Counted from the first letter of the stretch, positions 43,646 to 57,715 are shown. The stretch: DNA of 64,000 bases from Cladocopium goreaui (GCA_947184155.2 CAMXCT020001085.1:62001-126000), one strand, 5' to 3'. The notes: a model not told the origin generated them from the letters alone. Made by a program: numbers and translations.

Positions 43646-44972
43646 ACCCTCTGGTCCTGCTGGACTGCTTGGATTGTCTCATGCGAAGCCGCGAATGATG
43701 ATTCCTAAGCCATCTGGCTGAGGCTGCCCCAAAAGTCATTTCAAAGGACCACGGCAAGCAGATCAAAGGGAGAGGACAGGTTTGGTGGTATCCAAATGCT
43801 GCCTAGGAACACCCCCGCCTGCTCTGGCTAGGACATAATCAAAGATAGGTGAAGTAACTGGTGCTCCCACACCTGCGACGGGATAACATGGCAAGGGGAT
43901 AGTAATCCAAGAAAAAGGGTCACAGTGGTTCTACCGAACATACAGCCCAAGGTATCTACCATGTTTTTCTGTTGGGAATTTTGATCATATATTTTTTGAA
44001 AGATTTAGAGGTTTGAGCACTCATAGTGAAAAACTGCAAAACAAGTCAGCAATCATATATAAAGATTAGGGGTGTACAAGTGTTGCCACGCATGATCCAT
44101 CAGAAATTAAGGGTGATGCAACTGGATACACATGGAACACAACCGGAGGAATCTCCAAATCTTCTCCAGCAATAGCCTAGTTTGGAACTTGCTGGACAAC
44201 CTACTAATATGGAGCTACTTGGCCAGGGTGAGCATGCTAAGCCCACTCACGGGACTAGCTGATGAAGAGAGGCTGCTCATGTCTTTGAAGGCTTTTTTTT
44301 TGAAAAGGACACTATGCCATTCTGAAGGAGGAGGCAACCATGGAGAAGCTGATCATAGTGGCTAGGTAACAAAAAATGCATAATTTGGCAAGTACCATAC
44401 TGTTAGTTCACAACCCCCAAGAACAATCCAAGAACCCGCTGTCACATTTTCACTTCCAGTTTCTCAGCAGCGCTGGTCACTCCATAGCCACGCACACCTT
44501 TGGGGCCCTTGCCACTCACTGACTTGAAGAAAGGTTTCGTGTTTACTTACCCCATATTAGATGAATATTGTCACATAATTTCTGGTTCAGGGATATCCTT
44601 AAACTCATTCAGGGCCCCTTTTACTGTGTCCTGCTGGCACGCACCGCACCCTACACCCCTGGTCTAAAGATCCATATCACATATTACCAGCTGCTTGGCC
44701 TTTTGCATTCCCAGGGGGTATCAAGCAAATGTAACCAGATCTTTTGCACAACATATATCTCAGGACCCAGGTAGCAACACATGATAACAGAACTGGACCA
44801 TACATTTTAATCAAAAACATGTTTTGGATCCCAGGCTCTAGCAGACCTATGCCCAGCAGCGGTAACACCCAAAATTCTTGAGTTTGAGAATTGAGCATCT
44901 CACCACTTGGAGATGCCAACGTACATTTCATTCAACAATTTGAAGAATGAACAAACCTTTCATGGTGCATCC
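43646..44972. other. No gene recognised
   Basis: Short open frames only. One possible exon-like GC-rich patch near 43700-43760 cannot be assigned. Confidence 0.45.
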
Positions 44973-47900
44973 CTATGAAGCCTCCTGCTTCACAGCAGCA
45001 ACTCCCACCGTTTCCGCTTCAGGAGCTGCCGGAGCAACTGCAGCGGGCACAGAAGGCTTTGGACTGGTAGGAGCGGCCTTTGCTTTGGCTCTTTGTTTCG
45101 GTGGGGCCTTGGAAGTAGCACATGAGACTGCCAAAGGATACGCATCTGAAATTGTGGCCAAAAGTATTGGGAAGCTATTCAGCAACATAATGATAGAATG
45201 AAAAGAAATACTTCAGGGCTGTTAATCACTTTGAAGGATTTTTTTCTTTATCACTAATTGTGGGCGCTTTGCATCTCTCAGCTAATTCAAGCTACAACAG
45301 CTGCCTTCACAATCTTAGTACCGGAGGCGAAACTCAGGATGATTGTGTCTGCGGATCCAATCAACTTATCCATCTTGTCCTTCAGTTCACCTACAATGTT
45401 TTTGTCTTCATGACGTTCGGAATAGAATTCCTCAAGCTTCATTTTGGAGTCATGGAGTTTGTCCTGGATCGCGGTCAGCTCCCCCAGGTAGCCATCCTTC
45501 ATGGCTTGGGTCCTCAAAGAACACAGAACCATAGAAAGGGGTTGAGCAAGTTCCTCATTGGAAACCATGTATAAAGTAAACACCCCAAAAGCTCCCATGG
45601 CAGAAAAAAATGGGGGTGGTTCCACAATTCACAATTAACATCAATTAACAATAACATACCTAATTTTACCTCAATGGTTGTCTATATGTTCTTTTTAATT
45701 CCTGTGAAGTACCACCCCAAACCATAGATTTTAAGTGGTCTACTCCAATAGAATTTGACCATGTGATGGGTGAGGTGCAAATCCAAATATCTCCCAAAAA
45801 CAAACGAATTTCCTTGGGGCCCAAATAGAAAATGACTGATCAACCACTGGCACATGTTTGCATTTTGGACCTGGGTCATGATGCAACGAACTTCAGTGAG
45901 CTTAGTAGACAAAGAAGTGATTTTGTTGGAAACTTTCTTGTTGTGCTTCACCACAGGGTTTTCCTCCTGGTCCCCTGCACCTTCTTCTCCACCCTTACCC
46001 TTCTTTGACTTTCTCTTGGCCTTCGCCTTCGGGACATTCTGATTGGGGGATGCCCCCTCACCAGGAGGAGGAAGCGCATCACGCTGCTTCGCATCACCGG
46101 GCTGCGGGAAGGACCCTGCAAATCCTTTGTCGGAAAGCAGCCGTTGCCTGGGCAGAGATATGGAAAGGTGGAGGAATCACAAATGAGGGCATACGAAATA
46201 CAATGTGGTAGGTGATCAAAGGGGGGTGGGTTACCTACTGACACAGAGGAGGATTGCAATACCATAATAGAAAAAGTGCACCATATCACAAGCTTTCGCT
46301 ATCTTTTTAGCGCATAATCATGGGAATTATTGAAAGATTCATGTTGGTCACACCAAGGTACTAATTATATATATGTGTGTTCATTGTTCAAAACAAAACC
46401 CAGGATCAGATCAGAATGTGGGACGTTGAAACATTTTTTAAGTTCAGTCACGGATTGAAAAATCTGCGTTGACACGAAACTGAAACTATACTGCTGTATA
46501 AATATCTTTATGTCACTACATTGCTTGTTTCTATTCACGGTATAAGTTGGTATCTCACCAAGTCTCAAGTGTCATATTAATAGAAGATGTAGCAGGGTAT
46601 TTGTGTAAATTACATGTGGGCTTTTTGTGCTATAATAAATAAATAAATATATATATATATACAATATTAATTATATTCATATACACATAAAAGATATATA
46701 TATATATATGATACCATAGCTACATACATTTGAGTTACGTATATATGCAAATGAATATTATATATATAAATGTTATATAAGTTGTAATTTGACAGCAAAA
46801 CGGATCGAGGGAACGCAGCATCATCAGAAAGGGATGTCGAGAGAAAGAAATGTCAAGGAGAAAGAGTTCCAAGAGATCACACAGTCAACAGCTGTGACAA
46901 CCAGGCGGTCTCGCTTCATTCCTATAGGCTTTCCCTTGTCTTTATAGGCCCCCCTCCTTCAAAACTTCCGTCACCTGGCTTGCCCAGGCTGTCCCAGGCT
47001 CTACTGGCATGTCATAAATTAACAGCATGTCAATCAGCCTGGCACAGTGCCACTGCTGCCGTGATATTTTCAGCAGTCTAAACCTTCTCACTGATGAAGA
47101 GCGCTGTAAACCAATGGGCACTGTGGGACCAGAACCTTCCTTTCTAAGGCCCTACCTTGTTTTCTGTAGGCGTCTTATCTTTGAAACTTCCAGCCCAAAT
47201 CTTGGGTTCCAATCTGCCTAGGCACAAGAGACCACGAGAGGCTTCACCTTCCATATGGCCATCATGCCTGACACCCCACTCTCGTTTCTTCATTTCCTCA
47301 TCCTCCAAAACCAAGCTATCCCACACTCGGAAGAGTTCATACTCCTGCATCGCTGTCAAATGAAATTGGGATCCAGTGGGTGTTGCAAATTCACTGCCCC
47401 AAAATGTGTTGGTCTCATTGTGCAACAGCAAGTTGGACCTAGAAAGAAAAAAATGTTCTAGTGCAAGCCGCCTCATTATCTGGCACCTCTGGGTGCTTCA
47501 ACCAGAAAGCCTCTTCATGAGCAGCACGGCTCTTCTCTGCCTCCTTCTTCTTCAGGCGGATGTCTTTGGCAATCGGCAGTCCATAGAGGTCGGTCAAGTC
47601 TTTGAAACTCTTGTAGACATAACGGCCACGCTTGGTCGAGTTGAACTGCTCACAAGCATTGGAGTATGTAGCACTTTTGCTCCAATCGCCCTTTGCACAC
47701 AGCCAATCCTCGTACAACTGCTGCAAGAGGTGCCGGTCTCAGTTGCCATGCTACCACAAAATCAACATTTGCTTTTAAATTATGAGCTATATCCCACTGT
47801 CAAAATCGAAAGGTGGGGTTCTATTTGTGGGTGCCTAAAAAAGGACTGCTCAAAGTAAAGGCACTGTGACGTCTACCAGCAGCTTTTTCAAGCACTTCTG

Positions 47901-49411
47901 GCGGACAGCCAGGTCCTTGGCAGAGTGCCAAATGCAAACAAACTTGGCAGAACCAGGGCCCCAAGATCAAGATCCCCAGGATCAAGATCTCCAGAAAATC
48001 AAATATTCCACACATGTCCATGCTTAAAAATGGTACAAACGAAGCCAATGCAAGATGCCTTCAAAGGACCTAGAGAAAGCAACGTACGAGTTGTGGGCCA
48101 GTCGCTTTTCTCTCTCCTCCAGGCTCTCCAGCTTTCCTCTCTTGTTCATGTACTTGTAGGTTCCATCGTCCATCAGCACTGCGCATTTCTGAAGCTCGTC
48201 AGCTTCCAGCTCACGAGTGTTTGCCCTGAAGAACTGGTTCTGGGTCGTGTCTTTGCGTTGCAGCTCCTTGGACACTGCCTCGACACCGGACGGAGCAGAG
48301 CCATCAGCCTTCTTCACCTCAGGCTCATCTTTGGCAAGGTCAACAGTAGGCACTTCTCCAGCAGCAGGAGCAGGTGGAGAACCATGATCCATAGGCTGTC
48401 CATCAGGGAGAGGCTGGGTAGGAGTCGAGGCATTTGGAACAGGAACAGGAGCATGGCCACCCTCCAAAGCATTCTTCACGAGGTTCTGGACAGATCCAAC
48501 AAGGGCATTCCGCACTTCATCAGGAATGTGGCTTTGTGCCACCACGTTGTCAATGGCTAGCTTCATAGCTTCGTAAGTGTTGGTAATCATCATGGGTGGC
48601 GTTTCTGTTGCTTCTTCAGCTGGCACAGTCTTCCCACCAGGCAAGGCCAAGTCAGGGCATGGTGTTGGTTCACCACCTTCATGCTGACTGGTTGGCACAT
48701 CATCCCGTTGAGGCCCCGCAGAGTTTGGAGTATCGATGCACATGAGCAACTCAGCCTCCAATTCCGCAATCAAATCGTCATCGCGTGCAGAAGCTGCCTG
48801 CAACTTCTTCTCCTTGAACTCCTTGTGGGAAGACAGCACCAGCCCAACCACCAAGTTCTCAAAGGCGGATCTGACCTCCGCATGGACTGCCTCACGTTTC
48901 TCCACACTCATCTCCCCCTTCTCACGGCATTGGTTCACCCAAGATTCAAGGAGTTTCTTCCTTGATTGCAACTCTTCCTTGACTGCATCCTGATCTTTGG
49001 CACTTTGAAGCATCTCTGCAAGGTAGGTCTGGAACTTCACCTCAGCAGTCTTTGCAGCAGCACTGTTGACTTTGACAGCGTTTGCCTTGGCTTTCTCCAG
49101 CTCCTCAGACGAAGTTCTCAGTTCTTGGAATGCGACAAGAGCATCAGCCACCACCTCAGGCATGGTCTGCCTTTCTTTCAACGGAATGGTGTTTAATCCC
49201 TTGAGCCATGAGACCGTTGCTTCCTCAAGCTTGTAGCGGCCAAACTTCTCAGGGTCCCACCCACGCTCGAAGTAGGGCAGCAATGCCATGTTCAAGGACA
49301 AACTAGAATCTCGAACAAGATCCTCCACGTGGGGGCTGCACACAATGTCCTCCAAGCTTTCGGATCTGCCAAGACGCAGCCGCGCACCCTCATCAAAGAA
49401 GGATTGTGAAC
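44973..49411 (-). CDS. Multi-exon coiled-coil gene of unknown function
   Basis: The large exon 49411 to about 48090 begins after CAATCAG and reads GSQSFFDEGARLRLGR; it is a long helical region rich in Lys/Glu (ELEKAKANAVKV), then Pro-rich, then KYMNKRGKLESLEEREKRLA with AHNSYVAFSRSFEG. The next pieces are CPPEVLEKAAG (47930-47865), LYEDWLCAKGDWSKSATYSN (47726-47450), YELFRVWDSLVLEDEEMKKR (about 47440-47220), a Lys-rich piece at 46042-45850 (KAKAKRKSKKGKGGEEG), a helical piece at 45560-45287 and a final Ala/Pro-rich tail with stop at 44973. The order and motifs resemble an expanded, uncharacterised dinoflagellate family. A further upstream exon may be at 50950-50561 (Pro/Thr-rich). No enzymatic motif is visible. 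Exon borders are approximate. Confidence 0.5.
46630..46785. repeat. AT-dinucleotide-rich tract
   Basis: Interrupted (ta)n and (tata) runs between about 46630 and 46785, lying in an intron of the coiled-coil gene. Confidence 0.85.
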
Positions 49412-49589
49412 CTGATTGGACAGAAGAAACATCAAGGGAGACAATACATGAATAGAATTCATGAATATAGCAAAAGCATATTCCTTTTAATACCGATGGA
49501 AACATTGATAGATAAGTAAATGGGTGGATAAATAGCAGATAGGCAGAGAATTGGAAATAGTATTAAAGCTAGCTGGACAGATAGTTTCA

Positions 49590-49910
49590 TACAAAAATAG
49601 ATAGATCGATATAGATATAGATATAGATATAGATACAGATATAGATCGATATGTATATATATATACCTTTATTTTTGATATTTGAATATAGATATAGATA
49701 CAGAAATATGTATATATTAAAATATTTACATATTAAATTTTAAATATAAATAGATGGATCTGGATAGATATAGATAAAAATAGATTTTGATATAGACACA
49801 GATATGGAACATATCGGTATAGATTTAGATACAGATACGATATAGATATTAATTCAGAAAGGGATGGGTAGATAGATAGATATAGATATAGATAGATAGA
49901 TGGATGGATG

Positions 49911-49942
<32 letters not shown>

Positions 49943-49990
49943 CATAGATAGGATCAAAAGGATCGATAGGTACATAGGTAGGTATAGGTA
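49590..49990. repeat. (GATA)n / (ATAGAT)n microsatellite region
   Basis: About 400 bases of tagatagatata and gata repeats, purest at 49873-49950. It lies between the large exon and its possible upstream exon at 50.6-50.95 kb. Confidence 0.93.
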
Positions 49991-50560
49991 GAAAGGTGGA
50001 TGTACATCAATAAATCACATGATACAAAAACTACAGTTGCGAATAGATGATGACAAGCAGGGAAGGATTAATGTTTCCAAGGGTTGGAGGGCCTAAAACC
50101 AGCAAATTGGTTTCCCCAGTAAAGTTAATATTACAAAGTTTTCGATGTCATTTTATTCCATACGGCAGGCCCCCCAAGTAAAAGATAATAAAAGTCAGAA
50201 GATGCACAGAACAGGAAGCACCAAAATTTTGGGTTCTACATGGGTGTCTCCAAACTTGGGGGCAAAGTTCCACTTGCCAAGGGATATAGCCACAACCATA
50301 GGGGTTGTGTTGAAACTTATGGAGAAACAAAACCACGCATAGTGGTTCAGAACTGCATCGCTGAAGATATTTTCAGCCTACAGGTGTTCAATTAGTTTTT
50401 TGTACAACCCAACCAAGCCCCAAATAAGGCCAAGGAGCCAGTCTCATAGGGCGGCAGCTCCGCAGGTGAATCCTCATGGGTTTAAGGGCTGGCAGTAACA
50501 TTATCTTCTTTGAGCGTACATTGAAGAATTGGGGGTGAAAATAAAAATGATCAAACAGCT

Positions 50561-50950
50561 TCAGGATACCATCACTTCTTGCACACGTTGTGCTGAAACA
50601 GGCGTTTTCTCCACGGCATTAAGCATGGCATCGAACTCTGGGGTGAGGTCCCTAGGGGTGACTGGTGTTCCCTTCTCACCAGGAGGTGTTGATGCCATAG
50701 GTGTAGGGCTATCACACAAAGTTTCTGGTGTAGGGTCTTCCTCCTCATCTGGTTCATCAGTAGCCAAGCGAACCTTTTTGGTGTCAGGGCTTTTGATAGG
50801 AGGTGACACCACTGGGGGCAGAGTCTTTGAAGCCGCTGGGCTCGCCACTGGCCGCTTCACAGGAGCAGCAGGAGCAGCTGCCTTTGCCACAACTTCCTTC
50901 TGGCCTGAAATCCCAGCTGTTGGTTGGATGGAATGGGCAATTGTGATCAT
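50561..50950 (-). CDS. Pro/Thr/Ala-rich exon, probably 5' part of the coiled-coil gene
   Basis: The minus-strand frame reads APAAPVKRPVASPAASKTLP, then PDEEEDPTPETLC and PEFDAMLNAVEKTP. The composition is of a disordered linker with an acidic patch. It has no domain and is transcribed in the same direction as the large exon downstream. Splice borders are uncertain. Confidence 0.4.
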   Translation of the reverse strand: MITIAHSIQPTAGISGQKEVVAKAAAPAAPVKRPVASPAASKTLPPVVSPPIKSPDTKKVRLATDEPDEEEDPTPETLCDSPTPMASTPPGEKGTPVTPRDLTPEFDAMLNAVEKTPVSAQRVQEVMVS

Positions 50951-51548
50951 GGTAGAGCATTCAAGCCGTTACATGATTTGATTTGTGTTTCACAAACAAA
51001 ACGTTTGTTGGGGTCATCATTCCAAAAACAGATGTCCCGGAATTAATCATACATTCACCCTTTTAGACGCCAAACCTATAGGCCTATAGGCTATAATTAC
51101 ATGTATGACCCATCCCAATTCACTCCTAGAACCAAAGTTTTCCCACTCAATCCTGAGCAATAATCGAGAGTTTGAATCCATTTCGGGACCAATCCTTATC
51201 TAACCCATCAATTTAAGAAACCAATTGTTTTCAACCAACAAGGCACATGGGCGCTTGGTCTTGATACGTGCCAACGCATCAGCCATCTCCTTTTCCAAGT
51301 CAAAGGAGGGCATTGTAGCCAGTCACCTTAGAAGAGCCAACATGTGGTCATTGAGGCCTTCTGCAGATGATGTTTGATAGGCAAGTACCTTTGATTTACT
51401 GATTTGGTTCAATTTCCAATGGGGAAAAAAGCAATGTTTCAAATTTGAGGCCAGGAACGCTCACCAGTAAGCACTGATGGCGCCACAACCCTACGGGGCA
51501 ACCACGATCTTGATCCAAAATCCTGAAAAAAAAATCTGCCGGGTAAAT

Positions 51549-51712
51549 TTAACGGAATTTCACGGAATTTCACACCCAGAACTTCGTATTTACAGTTTTT
51601 AACGGAATTTCACGAAATTTCACATTCGTCATCTGTCATAAATTTCACGGAATTTCACACCCAGAACTTCGTATTTACAGTTTTTAACGGAATTTCACGA
51701 AATTTCACATTG
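51549..51712. repeat. Duplicated roughly 90-bp segment
   Basis: A segment containing cacacccagaacttcgtatt, then tacagtttttaacggaatttc, occurs twice about 85-90 bp apart, flanked by many acggaatttc decamers. It is likely a local duplication. Confidence 0.85.
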
Positions 51713-51759
51713 AAAAAAAGTTGGCAAAATAATTCACACAGTCATAGGATAACCTTTTT

Positions 51760-54700
51760 TTGAGGACAAACCTGGAGTAATGTTGTTTTGTGGGTACATT
51801 GAATTCAGGAGAAGCCCCCCTTGAGTGTTGGGTGGGTAAAAAGGATGGTAGTTATTGGTAAATGCAGTTGACGCCGGCAAACTTTGTGGCAAAAGAGGTG
51901 GTGCAACTGAAAGGTCTTGGCACCACAGGGCCAACTTTGCCCTTCGAAGGCAATCGCTTGACGGTGATGGCTCTGCCTGTGAAGTGTTTCCAGGATGCCT
52001 GACCGGGTAGGTCTCTGAGGAACCCTTACAAAAACAATGTGCTTCTGATGAATGAGGGCCACCACTTGACAAGGCCTATGAAGGCTGTATCAGCCTCACA
52101 GCTGGACAAGCTTCGCAAGCCCGTGGAGACAACTTTCCACAACAACTTTGAGGTTGCCCTGGACTTCTTGCAGACACAGTCTATATACTGGTTGAAAGAA
52201 ATCATTTGGGATATATCGTTTTCAACCAATTATATATACGTTGATTCAGATGAAATTGAAAAGGCACCTTCACTCACCTTTAGAAACCAATCATTATTTC
52301 AGGATTTCAGGAAACTCAATCTTGCCCTGGCGGAGTTGGCAATCATACCAGTGGTGCAAAATAGTGGAGTGCATTTTTATATACTACGGTCAGAAGAAAG
52401 ATGGTCAACACGAGTTATAGGTCTGAAAGTATGGTCATGGGGAATGGTGCAACCTCAGTTCTGCACAACAGTCCTGGCAAAAAAAGCAAATAAATTCGTC
52501 CATCCAATCTGGTTGTTTTCCCAACATCTTTCTGAAAGGTATTTGCATTGAACTAGCCTCAGTCACAGGGCAACAAAGGGCTTGGTCAACCTAGCCAGTG
52601 AGGCTTTTTAGCACTCGTTCAAAATCTTGTTTTGACGGTTCATGCGACCACCCAATAAAACTGTCCGGTTGGAAGACCCCATTCTTGGCCGCATCTCTCA
52701 GCATCTTCTCCAATGACTTGAAGTCTGCATGCAGGAAGGCCTCTGGCGGTGGCTCCTGGAGCTGCTATGCGTGAGAAGAGGCCATCACATGGAATGAGGG
52801 TTGCAATCCTTATATTCCTATACAGGAAATCTGTAGTATATATAGATATATATGCTTATGTTTATGGTATAGACTGCAGGCCCCAGAATAATATAGTTAC
52901 ACCCAATTCATGAGATCTAAATTTATTGAAAATTTAAAAATAACATTCCATTTAAACAGGGTCATCCCATGTCATCCCTATGACTGGGGTTTCTTTTCAA
53001 ATACACAGATTCGGTCAACATACAGGGGACCCATTAAACACTTAGGGAGATTAGCCTTTATTTTAGCATGATCCTGCTAGTAACTATGCCCCCTATCTAA
53101 GTGGCAAGGTTTCTCAAACACCATGTGATGGAAAGAACTTTCACAATGAGGGCTTACACAGGATAATCATCAGCGGTGAGATACCACACACCCCATCTAA
53201 TTTGCAGGATTAAAATCCACTTGCAGACAACCCTCCAAGTCTCACAGGGTTATGGGTGGCAGCCAGCCACTAAAGCCAGGGACCCATAGCCCATGTCCTG
53301 CCACCCGTGATCCAATAACTTCGAAGCATCAAGCCAGTGTTCTGGCTGACCATGAAGTCCAGAATTGAATGCGGTGGCCTAGAAACAATTTGTTTTCAGA
53401 AAGGAGGGCAGTTGATTTTTAGATTTGTTGCGTTTTGGGCAACATATACTCGGCTTACAGCAAAGCAGGGAATACTATTTTATGAGACCCCCACTACCCA
53501 TTGACGATGTAGGTGTGCCACTCGCCGTCCAAAACCCGCAGGGTAGCTGGCAGAAGATGATAAATGCTTCCCGCCTGACCTGGGAACAAAGCAACATCGA
53601 TAATGTAATTCTAGTTCTCCTGTTTTTTGAAGTTTGGAAGCTTCCAGGTCCCCAGAAACAATTCAGAAGGAAATTGCCTCTACATGGTCTAGTTTCAATG
53701 GCTTTGTTGGGGGTGTATCCCAAAAGTTTTTTGGGTGATGAATCAGAATCCATGGCCCAAAAAAGGGGATCCCGAAACTTTATTTCTTACTTGAAACATA
53801 AAAAGCTTTTGGATCCCCTATTTGGAGACATTCCTAATCAGTAGTTGTAAAGATTCAATCTTTATGATCAATAATAGGTTTCTTTTGGACTCGGATTTGG
53901 AGAAACTTCTGAACTGGGATGCATCTCCAGTTAAAGGAACCCTGGAAACAGTAAGGTCCCCACACTGAGTTTTTGAGACATTTTTTTTTGACCTTGACAA
54001 TCTCAATGTCATTCTCCTGCTGCTCCCGCTTGATTTGCTCCCGTCGAGGCTTGCTCAAGCTGTTGGCAAGAAGCATCATCCACGGCCTGGGCACTGGTCT
54101 TGGGGCATGGGTGCCAGGTTTGGTTCGTAGACATTTTAGGTTTCTGGTTAATTCGTTCAACAGGGCGCACCATCTTTAAATGGAACCTGCTTCATCTTTA
54201 AACATAATGTTTGGACAGGCATGTCTGGATGCTATGCATGCAAGTAGCTACAAACTAATCTACCAACCCCTTTCCACCCCAGAAGCTTTGGTTTAGCCAG
54301 AGATCAATGTGGTGTCCCAGAAAAAGTGCATTTCTTTACAGGGGTAAAAGCCTAGAAGGACACTTTCCTCACACAGTTGAAACTGATAGGTAAGAATCTC
54401 ATTTGCTAAAAATACCTACTCAGCAGGTTCCTTTGTAGAAATATTTGTTGGGGTTCGCGCACGATTCTTGTGTATAGAATGCAACCAAAAACATGTTAAG
54501 ACAATTTGGTGAGTTAGGATAGATATGTGTATAATTCATAACATATCTTTTACATCAGCCATTGGACACATTTATCTGCAGAAAGGCCCCATGTGCTCTA
54601 ATCTTTCCCCAAGCCCCATGGTCATTTAGGGACCCATATTTTATAGACAAAAATTGATATTATGAGCACCCAAATGATTTTAGCAATTTCCAGACATAGG

Positions 54701-55846
54701 TTGGGGTCCAAGAGCTTTTAGCCCCATGCAGATAACACACCGCAAGTCACCACAATCAGCCAATGCACGCGTTGCCTATGCCCACTTGTGGCTTTTCCGA
54801 TATCCCCCCATACTCCCCCATTGACCTGGGCCAGGGGGTGTTGAGGATGCAGTTAAACTATTTGATTGGTCCTGGACACTTTCACACACAACAACTAGCA
54901 ATCTAACTAAGGATATGGCCATTTGACAATCAAAGGCTTAAGGAGGGGGTTGATCAGCAGCTGTATTGGCGGCATATGGGTTAAAGCAGTCCGGGCAGGG
55001 TTTTCTGCAAACCACACTGCCCCACGGATCACGCTGACCAGGGCAAAGATCATGAAGCGGGTGCAAAAGGTGGACCCTTCCATCACGAAGGCACACGTCT
55101 GGTTGCCATAAGGACATACGGAAGACCTTTGGTGGGTTCCCGACGACATCCACCCAAAAGATTCACAGGGGACCGCCCCATAGCACAGCCCAAAGGCCAG
55201 GAGTCTAAGACTGAGCAACAGCCCTTTGCAGAAACCTGTGTCACTTCTAAGATCAAAGGTCACATCCTCCTTGAAGTCATAGCCTTGCCTTAGATTCACA
55301 AACATCTTTGCAGGGAAATGGGCAACGTCCAAAACCATCAGTGTAAGTTTCGACATTGGATGGTGATGATGATAATTTATCATTTTCCGGTTGGATTGTC
55401 ATTTCCCCCATTTCCCAAAAAGCACCAAAAATACCCAAAAAAGAACCCTCCCGCGGGGGTCCTTTTTGCAACTTTTCCTTTGCTGGGGCCCTCTTTGGGG
55501 GGTTTGAAACCAACAGGAAAATTGCTCATGATGATGCTAATGATGATGATGGTGATGATGATGATGATGATGATGATAGCGATGATGGTGATGATGATGT
55601 CCAGACAGGTAACACTCCATTGCCGATATCAGCCCACAGGTGTCTTGATTCATTTTTTCTGAGCACCAATTTTACGCCAGGGCACGCCTGCAACTTCAGT
55701 TCACCTGATATTCCAAGATCATTGGAACAAATTGCAGGTGGGGATGGGTGAGCCAACAAGACTTTCATATCAGCGGAAGGCAATTCAAGCATTCCTGGGT
55801 AACATACCCCCAAGTCCCCCCAATACTTGAAAACAGGAATCTCCAA
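51760..55846 (-). CDS. Multi-exon gene with a C5-methyltransferase-like exon
   Basis: Candidate minus-strand exons, 5' to 3': 55800-55590 (GVKLVLRKNESRHLWADIGN), about 55370-54907, 54135-53985 (LANSLSKPRREQIKREQQEN), 53590-53495 (LPATLRVLDGEWHTYIVNG), 52795-52591 (FLHADFKSLEKMLRDAAKNG) and 52045-51780. The second is the key one: GAVPCESFGWMSSGTH resembles methyltransferase motif IV (PC plus S), and GAVWFAENPARTAL resembles the ENV/ENP motif VI. The spacing and the intervening RFMIFALVSVIRG helix match a methyltransferase-like module I know from dinoflagellate proteins. Motif I is not identified, so activity is doubtful. Whether all pieces belong to one gene is inferred only from strand and order. 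Confidence 0.45.
55520..55600. repeat. (GATGAT)n microsatellite
   Basis: About 80 bases of gat repeats on the plus strand, located in a likely intron between candidate exons of the methyltransferase-like gene. Confidence 0.9.
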
Positions 55847-56979
55847 ATTGGAATGATGGGGTATTCTCCAAAAGGTCTACTTGGACTTGCTTTGGAATAA
55901 GCCGAGAGACGAAAGCCATTCACCACACTCTGCACCCCAGAAAAATATTCGCAGCAGTGTACATCCTGCACAATGCATTTGGGTGACAAGTACCAGGGCC
56001 CACGATTTTTTCTATCCACCCTATATAGATGCATGTATGCATGCTTACTTTTGGATATTGTCCCAATGACCATGTAAATACTTCCATATAAATGAGGCAA
56101 CATTTTTCCTATGTGGGTTTTAGGAATCTTTTCATCATCTTATAATTTCAAAATCAGGTTGCCAGCCAAAATGCCACCAAATACGATGAAAAAACAGCAA
56201 GATGAATAGCACCCAGTCCCGGGAGGTCTCACTGGTCGCCACTGCTGCCACAAAATCCAGCGCATGGATCCTCAGAACACCCCTGTCTCTGAGGCAGCTG
56301 GGAGCTGCAGTTTTGGTGAAGAAAGGGTTTCTTTTATCATGAGGTAAAGGGGGGTAGGGATCATAAAAACCCTTTGAGATTGAATAGCCTCAAACCTATT
56401 GTTTGTAAACAATCATTTATGATCATAGAAAAGCACTGCAGTGTAAATTGGTGCCAGGGAACACTATGGGCGGCAGGCCAAACATGAGTAGCAAAGCCAC
56501 TTGCATGCGGCTCAACCGGATACTAAGTTGCGGTGAACGGACATTGCGAGCTGCTGGCATGGCTCCAATATGTAGCACAATCAGATCCGAGATGGGGAAA
56601 TTGAATGCTGGCTGCTGGACATACAGCAAGGGCAAGCAGAAATGAAATCCTGTAAATGGGAATGGTCCAAGAATAAATGATTTTTCCAAAACCTGGGTTT
56701 TGTTTGTTGGGTCTTGCTTGACAACATCCCTACCAAAAAGCCTTGAACTTGTTGCAGCACAAGGGTTACAACGGGGGTTGGCGCACCTCTGCGGAATGCA
56801 GGGGCCACAGCATGACCACCATCTTGTTGTTGACGCCGGTGCCGCAATTGACCTGCCCACAAATTTTGTCAAGTGTAGTGATATAAAATATATATGTGTG
56901 TTTTTTGGAGGCATATGCATTCATCATTCAAAGGTTCAACATAATTGCCCCCAGAGTTTTGAAGCAAGTGCGACTTTGT

Positions 56980-57680
56980 TCTCAACTCCCCAGGCGGTCG
57001 CTCATCACATCGCATCCGTTCCCACAGAACAGGTGGCAAAGGCAGCAACACAAACAATTTGGTAGTATCCCCAAGGTCTTGGGATGTCTCCAGGCTTTTG
57101 TAGCCAAATCCCAAACTACCATGTGCGGAGGCCACCCCTTGTCACACATAAACAGTTTCACAGCGATCCAAAAGCATACACACTTGAACTTGTAGGCCAA
57201 AATGATCATATGATCATAGCTCATGTCCACGCGCGATCTTCACATATCACGCATGGTGCGATTCCGAAGGAACCCACCCAGCCAACACTTTGGCATGCTT
57301 CCACCTCAGATACTTGAAACCAATAATTCACATCAAACACTGAACAAAGGGTTTGCAAAGCTGTAGTGAATGCACCCATGGTACTGCATGGTCATACATA
57401 CAAATAAATCTTTTTGTAACCAGATCCACCAAGCCACGCCTTTCCCATGTCCTCGTATTTATTCCATGACACAGTGCAGCGTCCAGAAGCGTCAGCTCGA
57501 ATGCGATCATCACCTGTCGCGTGGCTGATGCAAAATTGCTCAGCAGACAAGACCACTAGGATCGGTCGAACATCATCGCGGGGAGGGCCAACCATGTAGC
57601 TCCTTAGCAATCTAGCACTCAAACAAAAATGTGCTGCAAGGCCAAACCAAGCGCAATTGACATGCACACTCTAAAGCGTA
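56980..57680 (-). CDS. Candidate exons, unknown
   Basis: Two minus-strand pieces have protein-like composition: about 57600-57420 (RPILVVLSAEQFCISHATGD, then CTVSWNKYEDMGKAWLG) and about 57180-57060 (VKLFMCDKGWPPHMVVWDLA). The second recalls a beta-propeller strand. They could belong to the gene downstream or be separate. No family is recognised. Confidence 0.3.
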
Positions 57681-57715
57681 GCACATCTCAAACCAGGCTT
57701 TGGAGTAGTTACACT

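Noticed and set aside
53425..53844. Plus-strand 139-residue open frame
   Set aside because: It is opposite a minus-strand exon-like piece (LPATLRVLDGEWHTYIVNG) in a minus-strand gene block, and has no motif of its own.
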